40,230 bases of DNA, taken from Trichlorobacter sp. Its GTDB lineage: Bacteria; Desulfobacterota; Desulfuromonadia; Geobacterales; Pseudopelobacteraceae. The notes below the pieces were generated by a model. That model was not told the DNA's origin and did not search any database. It worked only from the letters and a program-made list of their open reading frames with translations. Positions 35,338-40,230 of the stretch are shown here, in pieces. Position numbers and translations under genes: made by a program. The DNA is taken from NCBI RefSeq assembly GCF_030247655.1, contig NZ_JAOTRZ010000007.1, positions 1 to 40,230 of the forward strand. The letters run 5' to 3'. Numbering within the stretch: the stretch's first letter is position 1; each line of letters opens with the position of its first letter.

Positions 35338-35982
35338 TTACTTGGGCACTTTTTCCCAGTCTTCCAGAAATTTCTTGATGCCGGCATCGGTCAGGGGATG
35401 CTTGGATAGCTGCAGCATGACGGAATACGGTATGGTGCAGATATCAGCACCGATCAGGGCTGAATTAAGCACATGAATCGGATTGCGGATGCTGGCTACG
35501 ATGATCTCGCTGGTGTAGCCATAGTTGTCAAAGATAGTACGAATCTCTTCAATAATCCCCATACCATCCTGGGAAATATCGTCAAGTCGCCCCACAAAGG
35601 GAGAGACATAGGTCGCGCCAGCCTTGGCGGCCAGAAGCGCCTGCATAGGTGTAAAGATCAAGGTAACGTTTGTCTTGATCCCTTTTGCCGTCAGGGCCTT
35701 ACATGCCTTGAGCCCTTCCGGGGTCATCGGCAGCTTGATCACGATATTTTTGTGAATCTTGACCAGTTCCTTGGCTTCCTTCACCATGCCGTCAGCCTCC
35801 AGAGAGATGACTTCTGCAGAGATCGGGCCGTCAACAATGGCAGTGATCTCCTTGATCACGTCTTTAAACTTGCGGCCTGATTTGGCGATCAGGGAAGGGT
35901 TGGTGGTGACGCCGTCAACCAGTCCCAGGGTGTGGGCTTCACGGATCTCTTGTACGTCAGCGGTGTCGATAAAAAATTTCAT
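35338..35982 (-). CDS. fructose-6-phosphate aldolase / TalC-type transaldolase
   Basis: A 214-residue TIM-barrel enzyme of the small transaldolase family (TalC/FSA), typical length. It starts [20 protein letters not shown] and continues [13 protein letters not shown], both family signatures. The Schiff-base Lys83 is in [15 protein letters not shown], and [19 protein letters not shown] and PFVGRLDD follow. The subfamily acts as a transaldolase in the pentose phosphate pathway or as a fructose-6-phosphate aldolase; the sequence alone does not settle this. GGAGG precedes the ATG at 35982; the frame upstream is open but unlike the family. It lies between the YHS-like gene and the MshEN-receiver gene. 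Confidence 0.92.
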   Translation of the reverse strand: MKFFIDTADVQEIREAHTLGLVDGVTTNPSLIAKSGRKFKDVIKEITAIVDGPISAEVISLEADGMVKEAKELVKIHKNIVIKLPMTPEGLKACKALTAKGIKTNVTLIFTPMQALLAAKAGATYVSPFVGRLDDISQDGMGIIEEIRTIFDNYGYTSEIIVASIRNPIHVLNSALIGADICTIPYSVMLQLSKHPLTDAGIKKFLEDWEKVPK

Positions 35983-35998
35983 CTCTGAACCTCCAGTT

Positions 35999-36259
35999 TT
36001 AAGATTGGTGTGTATGGTCAAGCTGTTCGCGAAATTTTTCCAGGCAGTCCATGGAGCAGAAATAGTGTCGAGTACCGTCCAGGGTGCCAACAATGGCATC
36101 ATCTTTTGCCAGATACATCTTGCAGATTGGATCCTGCACCGTCTCTTCTCCGGTATCTTGGGTGCTGGAGGCCGACAACGGCTTTTTAGGTGCCGTCAGC
36201 GTCTTGATAATCCGAAAACCGATATAGCCCAAAAGTAACCAGATCAAAAGGCGAAACAT
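35999..36259 (-). CDS. membrane-anchored YHS/TRASH-like metal-binding protein
   Basis: An 86-residue protein. The N-terminus is a membrane helix ([21 protein letters not shown]), then a short polar linker, and a Cys-rich end: [17 protein letters not shown] followed by [14 protein letters not shown]. The C-x-M-Y-L...F-C-S-x-x-C pattern fits YHS/TRASH-type metal-binding domains. It lies 7 bases after folK and 16 bases before fsa. A metal-handling or sensor role at the membrane is possible but not proven. It has a GGAG site at a somewhat long spacing. Confidence 0.75.
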   Translation of the reverse strand: MFRLLIWLLLGYIGFRIIKTLTAPKKPLSASSTQDTGEETVQDPICKMYLAKDDAIVGTLDGTRHYFCSMDCLEKFREQLDHTHQS

Positions 36260-36266
36260 AGGTTTG

Positions 36267-36761
36267 TTACTCCAGAAGGCTCACCTGCTCGTCGGTTGTC
36301 AGACTGGTCAGCAGATCAGCTATGGTTTGCTTGCTGACAGGCTCACGCAACGTGGGAGCAATATCGGCCAATGGTAGCAGCACAAAACGGCGTGCTGTCA
36401 TACGTGGGTGGGGCAGGGTCAGGTCTGGTGTCGATAACTGCTCCGTGCCATACAATAGTAAATCAAGGTCCAGCCGCCGTGATTGTGGTTCTGCAGCAGG
36501 AGTCCTGCCAAAAATAGCACGCTCTATCCGCTGCAGCTCAGTTAACAGATCGTGAGGCGTTTGGGTGGTTCTAAGCCGTGCAACCCCGTTGTAAAAGGCA
36601 GGGGTGCCGGAGGGCATGCCCACCGGCGATGTCTCATAAAAACGGGACAGACCGGTGACGCGACTACCGGGTATCTTGCCCAGTTCTCCCACTGCCCGTA
36701 GCAGGTTCAGTTCCCGGTCTCCCAGATTGGAGCCAAGGGCGATGTAAGCATCGGTTTCCAC
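36267..36761 (-). CDS. folK: 6-hydroxymethyl-7,8-dihydropterin pyrophosphokinase (FolK)
   Basis: Second-last step to dihydropteroate in folate synthesis. The family N-terminus YIALGSNLGDRELNL is at once visible, then FYETSPVGMPSGTPAFYNGVARL, RRLDLDLLLYG with the catalytic acidic pair, and PHPRMTARRFVLLPLADI. A GTG at 36761 gives a 164-residue protein of usual size; a TTG at 36797 would add 12 residues with no better ribosome-binding site, so the start is uncertain. No ATG is available near the family start. It heads the folK-YHS-fsa-receiver run after the preceding terminator. Confidence 0.93.
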   Translation of the reverse strand: METDAYIALGSNLGDRELNLLRAVGELGKIPGSRVTGLSRFYETSPVGMPSGTPAFYNGVARLRTTQTPHDLLTELQRIERAIFGRTPAAEPQSRRLDLDLLLYGTEQLSTPDLTLPHPRMTARRFVLLPLADIAPTLREPVSKQTIADLLTSLTTDEQVSLLE

Positions 36762-36806
36762 AGGCGGGATTAAACCATACTTGTGCTGGGGCGTCAACCG
36801 CAGGAC

Positions 36807-36833
36807 AAAAAAGCCCCCGTCACCAGGAGGGGC
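36807..36833 (-). terminator. terminator between the glycosylase gene and folK
   Basis: GCCCC (36813-36817) and GGGGC (36829-36833) pair around a short loop, followed on the minus strand by six T residues. It would end transcription from the upstream glycosylase gene. Confidence 0.7.
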
Positions 36834-36848
36834 GGCAACGAGGGCGAT

Positions 36849-36866
36849 GAGACCCCCAGGGGTCTC
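36849..36866. repeat. 18-base near-perfect palindrome
   Basis: GAGACCCCCAGGGGTCTC, with GAGACCCC and GGGGTCTC arms around a CA centre. It lies in the gap between the glycosylase gene and folK and could be an operator or a tight hairpin. Confidence 0.4.
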
Positions 36867-36940
36867 GCAAGCATATTCCTGCTGTTGGCGGGGCTGAGTG
36901 TTGATCTACTCCACCGCAAAATGGGTGCGTAGCTACGTAG

Positions 36941-37606
36941 CTAACCGGCGCTGTGAGCGTAGTGCTGGCAGTTTGTTGACAGACAACAGGCTGCACACTG
37001 GGGCTTTGGACGGCAGACCAGCTTCCCCAACTCAACGATCAATGCGTGGTACTCATTAAAGAGGGCGGTGTCCAAAGGTAGCCGATCCATGAAGTAGTCA
37101 CGTAGCCGATCATAGCTGAACTGCTCATCAACCAGCCCCAACCGGCTGAAGATCCGCCTGGTGTAGGTATCCACTACAAAGCTGGGCTTTTGCCCGGCAT
37201 AGAGCAAAATAGAATCAGCAGTTTCAGGACCGATCCCTTTCACCGCCAGCAGTTCATGCCTGGTTGTCTGCCAAGGCTCTGCAAAGAGCTGGTCCAGACT
37301 GCCGTGATAGCCCTGCAGCACAAAGGCAGTAAAGGCCTGCAGCCGTGTTGCTTTGACATTAAAATAACCTGCCGGTCTGATCAGTGCTGCCAGCTCATCC
37401 GGCATCAGGGTGGCAATTCCGGTAATGGACAACCGGTCCGCTGTCTTCAGATTGGCAATCGCCTTTTCCACATTGCCCCAGTTGGTGTTCTGGGTCAGGA
37501 TGGCGCCGACACAGACCTCAAAGGGAGTCTCGCCAGGCCACCAGTGACGGGGAGCATACTGCGCCAACAGGGTATCAAAAATTTTCTGTAGCTGTTTACC
37601 TGCCAA
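36941..37606 (-). CDS. HhH-GPD DNA glycosylase of the MagIII/EndoIII group
   Basis: A protein of about 221 residues from a TTG at 37606, which overlaps the stop of the upstream gene; the frame is open further but the family start is near here. Base-excision repair glycosylase: PFEVCVGAILTQNTNW, the helix-hairpin-helix VKGIGPETADSILLYA, and the catalytic Asp in SFVVDTYTRRI. At the EndoIII Lys position the sequence reads Gly-Pro-Glu, so it lacks the lyase Lys and looks like a monofunctional glycosylase (MagIII type, alkylated adenine). The C-terminal [4Fe-4S] Cys are present (CRPKPQCAACCLSTNC), with a C-x5-C-x2-C-x5-C spacing. Confidence 0.85.
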   Translation of the reverse strand: MAGKQLQKIFDTLLAQYAPRHWWPGETPFEVCVGAILTQNTNWGNVEKAIANLKTADRLSITGIATLMPDELAALIRPAGYFNVKATRLQAFTAFVLQGYHGSLDQLFAEPWQTTRHELLAVKGIGPETADSILLYAGQKPSFVVDTYTRRIFSRLGLVDEQFSYDRLRDYFMDRLPLDTALFNEYHALIVELGKLVCRPKPQCAACCLSTNCQHYAHSAG

Positions 37607-38183
37607 CCAGCACCCGTAGATTTTTAGGGTTGATTTTGTAACCGCCGGAAACCGTGACATAGCCTTTGTACAGGTCGCTGATGTCAGTAATCCTGGCCAT
37701 AAACCAGGCGTCTCGACGGGCAGATTCTTTGTTCTCTGGTTGCTGGTAAACATCAACTACCTGGCGTCCCTCAAACATGACCATCAGAGCACCCAGTCGG
37801 ATCTCATCCGGTCTGGCAAGTCTGGTACGCCAGAAATATTTGGTCCACTGGCTGGCACCGTTTGCAATCCTGAAAAACTCGGCTTCACCCTTGGTTTGAG
37901 CGTTGGGGGGCTGGGTCATTTTGGACAAGGTAACATAGATCCAGGCGTTGTCTCCCATTGGCTGCTCGCTGATAAAAAAGTCGTCAGACTGGATATAATG
38001 CCGGTCTTCTCCAGCTGCAGGGGCTTCATAACGCGGTTGTGGTGCAGACTCTTCCTGGGCAGGGGGAACCTGTTCACGAATCTGTTGGCCATCAGTCACC
38101 AACTTGTCAACCTCGTCCATAAAACCTGCCTGTGCGGTTCCGCAGCTCACCAAAATCAGTGCCAGCACTAATACCTTCTTCAT
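37596..38183 (-). CDS. exported protein of unknown function
   Basis: A 195-residue protein with a signal peptide (MKKVLVLALILVSCGTAQAG). The mature part has a Pro/Gln/Glu-rich segment (about 38-60), then a folded domain with FFISEQPMGDNAWIYVTL, the tract QWTKYFWRTRLARPDEIRLG and VMFEGRQVVDVYQQPENK, ending in VSGGYKINPKNLRVLVGR. No family is recognised; it resembles short Geobacter periplasmic proteins. GGAGG precedes the ATG. It overlaps the glycosylase gene start by about 11 bases, so they are probably co-transcribed despite unrelated roles. Confidence 0.7.
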   Translation of the reverse strand: MKKVLVLALILVSCGTAQAGFMDEVDKLVTDGQQIREQVPPAQEESAPQPRYEAPAAGEDRHYIQSDDFFISEQPMGDNAWIYVTLSKMTQPPNAQTKGEAEFFRIANGASQWTKYFWRTRLARPDEIRLGALMVMFEGRQVVDVYQQPENKESARRDAWFMARITDISDLYKGYVTVSGGYKINPKNLRVLVGR

Positions 38184-38264
38184 ACCGAACCTCCATTTGT
38201 TTCAAACTGTTGGGTTGTGTACAGCCCCTATACCAGAGATTTGTGATCTGTAAAGTGCCACCAG

Positions 38265-39128
38265 TTAGATAGAGGCGGCTATCCCCTGCTGCATTTCAGG
38301 ATAACGCAGGGTAATGCCCAGCCCCTGCAGCATCCGGCGGTTATCCACCACCCGCGATTCCATGAAATAGGTGAACAGTAGCGGCGGCATCACCCTGCGG
38401 GCCTCTTCAAGATCGATCTGGGACTGGCGGGGTTTCTGCAAAGCATCGGCACAGGCGTTGAAGTAGGCGGTCATGCTGGCCGGATGGCCGTCGCTGACAT
38501 TGTAGATGCCGGTCCCTTGTTCTAGGGCAGCCAGACAAACCTGGGTCAGGTCGTCAACATGAATCCGGTTGGAAGGTTTGGCCAGTTCTTCCAGCAGTAA
38601 CGGCTGGCCTTGATTAATTTGCATCAGTGGCAGACGCCCCCTGCCGTAGATGGCCGAAACCCTTAGAATTACTACCTGAATGCCATGTTTCAGCCCAAAG
38701 GCCTGAAACAACTGTTCAGCATCCAGGCGCCGCTTACCCATGGCGCTGGTCGGTTCAACCGGACTCTGCTCTGTGACCACGGTGCCGCCGGTATCACCGT
38801 AAACGCTGGTTGCACTCAGGTAGACGATCTTTGTGGGCAATGCCTGATCCCGCTCCAGAGCTGCACAGAAATTGCGGGCCCGCAGATCAATACTGCCGCC
38901 CCCCTGGGGAGGTACGCTGTACAGCAGCATGCGTCCGGCCAGCGGAAGCAGCGGTATATCTTCCAGGTCATCCATGCTGCAGAAACAGACTTCAGCACCA
39001 GCCTTGGCCAAAGCTGCCGCCTTTTCTTCATCCCGCAGATGTACGGCCACGTTCCAGCCCCGCTTAAGTGCCTGCTGGGCCACCAGTGTGCCGGTATAAC
39101 CACACCCGGCAATAAACAGCTTCTGCAT
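38265..39128 (-). CDS. NAD(P)-dependent epimerase/dehydratase-like SDR protein (YeeZ-type)
   Basis: A 287-residue atypical SDR protein from the ATG at 39128. The NAD(P)-binding motif near the N-terminus reads FIAGCGYTGTLVAQQALKRG. VYLSATSVYGDTGGTVVTEQ and the later IHVDDLTQVCLAALEQGTGIYN with DG are family-like. The usual Tyr-x3-Lys is not plain: at that place the sequence is AMGKRRLDAEQLF. It starts 7 bases after the RlpA stop, in one operon with it. A catalytic activity cannot be named. Confidence 0.75.
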   Translation of the reverse strand: MQKLFIAGCGYTGTLVAQQALKRGWNVAVHLRDEEKAAALAKAGAEVCFCSMDDLEDIPLLPLAGRMLLYSVPPQGGGSIDLRARNFCAALERDQALPTKIVYLSATSVYGDTGGTVVTEQSPVEPTSAMGKRRLDAEQLFQAFGLKHGIQVVILRVSAIYGRGRLPLMQINQGQPLLLEELAKPSNRIHVDDLTQVCLAALEQGTGIYNVSDGHPASMTAYFNACADALQKPRQSQIDLEEARRVMPPLLFTYFMESRVVDNRRMLQGLGITLRYPEMQQGIAASI

Positions 39129-39135
39129 GGTTGTA

Positions 39136-39606
39136 TTATCCCTTTCCTTCATCAAGTAGCTCATCCAGGGGATGCTTCTTTTCAAGCGGCACAATCCGCA
39201 CCTTGATGGCCCCCTTGCCCCATAGCCCGACCTGCTGGGCTGCTGCCCGGGAGAGGTCGATCAGATTCCGTACTGCGTGGCGGGGATGGCAACGGTCATT
39301 GATGATCACCGATACCTTCTGTCCGCTCTTGATATTTGCAACCGTAACCATGGTTCCCAGCGGCAGCAGGGCATGGGCGGCAGTCATCTTATCAGGGTGA
39401 TAACGCTGTCCTGATGTGGTCCGCCGTCCGATGAAGCGGGAGGCATAGTAGGTTGCCACGCCAATCTGGGGGTCCTTGGGCATATCTCCATCTTGTGCCA
39501 GAACCTCCAGCAATTGTGCATCGGTCAGGTCATCCCGTTCAACCGCAGGTGCTGCGTTGACAGAGCAGGGCAGAAGGAGAAGCAGTATCAGAAGATACCT
39601 GATCAT
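39136..39606 (-). CDS. RlpA-like septal ring lytic protein
   Basis: A 156-residue protein with a signal peptide (MIRYLLILLLLLPCSVNA) and a double-psi beta-barrel RlpA domain: GVATYYASRFIGRRTTSGQR, then MTAAHALLPLGTMVTVANI and VIINDRCHPRHAVRNLIDLSRAAAQQVGL with the catalytic Asp. RlpA cuts peptidoglycan strands lacking stem peptides in known cases. No SPOR domain is present, so this is the short form. The start overlaps the preceding SDR stop (ATGA). A charged Lys/Glu tail ends the protein. Confidence 0.9.
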   Translation of the reverse strand: MIRYLLILLLLLPCSVNAAPAVERDDLTDAQLLEVLAQDGDMPKDPQIGVATYYASRFIGRRTTSGQRYHPDKMTAAHALLPLGTMVTVANIKSGQKVSVIINDRCHPRHAVRNLIDLSRAAAQQVGLWGKGAIKVRIVPLEKKHPLDELLDEGKG

Positions 39607-40230
39607 CGTTGCAGATACTCCCGGATACCATCCCTGAAACGGATCGGCTCAAATTGGAAGGTCTTTTGCCAGCAGCCATCGCAGATATTTTCTTCAAGCA
39701 GCATCTGTAGTTGATCCATGGTGATCGGAAAAGTGCTGAACCCCTGCAACGTCTTGATGATCGGTTTCATCAGCGATAATGGCAGGGCCGGTTTCCAGGG
39801 ATGTCCCTTGCCAAGCGCCTCGGCAATGGCATCCAGCAGCTCACGATAGGTCAGGCGATCTTCACCGCACAGTTCAAAGGTCTGACCAGCAGTCTCCGGC
39901 TTCTCCAGAACATCAGCATAACAGCGGGCAACATCAGCACCATGAATCGGTTGCAGCCGATAGTTGCCATCACCCATGGTGGGCATGACCGGCGCCAACC
40001 GCAGGTTGGCCGCCAGCATGTTCACAAAAGCATCCTTTGGGCCAAAGATCAGTGAAGGCCGGAAGATAGTCCAGGCCAGGCCGCTACCCCGCACGATCTC
40101 CTCCCCCCGCCATTTGGTGCGATGGTAGCCGGAGACCGCGTCAAGGCGTGTTCCCAAGGCAGACATCTGCAGATAACGTAGCACTCCTGCATGCTGCGCT
40201 GCCTGCACCATGCAGGCGGTGGCCTCCACA
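39603..40230 (-). CDS. NDUFA9-like NAD(P)-binding SDR protein, N-terminus off the window
   Basis: The frame runs off the window end with no start codon inside; 208 or more residues are seen. The fragment lacks the Rossmann N-terminus but keeps the mid part: LRYLQMSALGTRLDAVSGYHRTKWRGEEIVRG (Tyr-x3-Lys in YHRTK), FRPSLIFGPKDAFVNMLA and LQPIHGADVARCYADVL. These fit the NDUFA9/YwnB-type atypical SDR group. The C-terminus has a DQLQMLLEENICDG tract after a Pro/Leu-rich stretch. It overlaps the RlpA start by 4 bases, so SDR-RlpA-SDR form one operon. Function unknown. Confidence 0.78.
   Translation of the reverse strand, partial: VEATACMVQAAQHAGVLRYLQMSALGTRLDAVSGYHRTKWRGEEIVRGSGLAWTIFRPSLIFGPKDAFVNMLAANLRLAPVMPTMGDGNYRLQPIHGADVARCYADVLEKPETAGQTFELCGEDRLTYRELLDAIAEALGKGHPWKPALPLSLMKPIIKTLQGFSTFPITMDQLQMLLEENICDGCWQKTFQFEPIRFRDGIREYLQR

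Overview
The window looks like chromosomal housekeeping DNA from a Geobacterales bacterium (Geobacter/Trichlorobacter-like, Desulfuromonadota). This rests on gene content: an acetate-type CoA-transferase, a single-chain pyruvate:ferredoxin oxidoreductase, DUF4388 and Roadblock proteins, a MshEN-receiver protein, many small exported proteins, and dense operons with strong Shine-Dalgarno sequences. No rRNA, insertion sequence, prophage or CRISPR array was seen. The species assignment is inference.

Region by region. 1-3000: a minus-strand dedA-pgeF-comM(partial) operon diverges from a lipoprotein gene and a xerC-type recombinase. 3000-6400: a DUF4388/Roadblock gene pair and a succinyl-CoA:acetate CoA-transferase with a clear sigma70 promoter and terminator. 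6400-11000: truA, asd, leuB and metK on the minus strand, with intergenic inverted repeats on both sides of asd. 11000-13900: a compact minus-strand run (small membrane protein, DUF169, RRM protein, YkgJ-like Cys cluster, rhodanese, RepA-like ATPase with a degenerate P-loop). 13900-16300: ahcY overlapped by an ArsR-methyltransferase fusion of SahR type, with its own promoter and a candidate operator. 16400-23400: rhomboid protease, two small unknown genes, a nitronate-monooxygenase-like flavoprotein, metY, a CruF-like membrane protein, a decayed histidine kinase and an MTA/SAH-nucleosidase-like gene. 23400-26800: tRNA-Ser(GGA), SRP RNA, dnaX, ybaB, recR. 26800-34300: por, hslO, a U32 peptidase and a secreted nuclease, all on the plus strand. 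34300-40230: minus strand, with a four-motif MshEN-receiver protein, fsa/talC, a YHS-like protein, folK, a MagIII-like DNA glycosylase, an exported protein, and an SDR-RlpA-SDR operon running off the end.

Functional links: metK, ahcY, the SahR-like regulator, metY, asd and the nucleosidase-like gene together cover much of the SAM/methionine cycle. Por and the CoA-transferase connect acetate, acetyl-CoA, pyruvate and the TCA cycle. The SRP RNA-dnaX-ybaB-recR order is a conserved bacterial neighbourhood.

The most notable observation is in dnaX. The zero frame stops early just after a run of nine A residues, while the -1 frame continues for 38 codons with what looks like the usual DnaX C-terminus. 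This suggests programmed or transcriptional slippage making two DnaX forms, unless the run has been miscounted.
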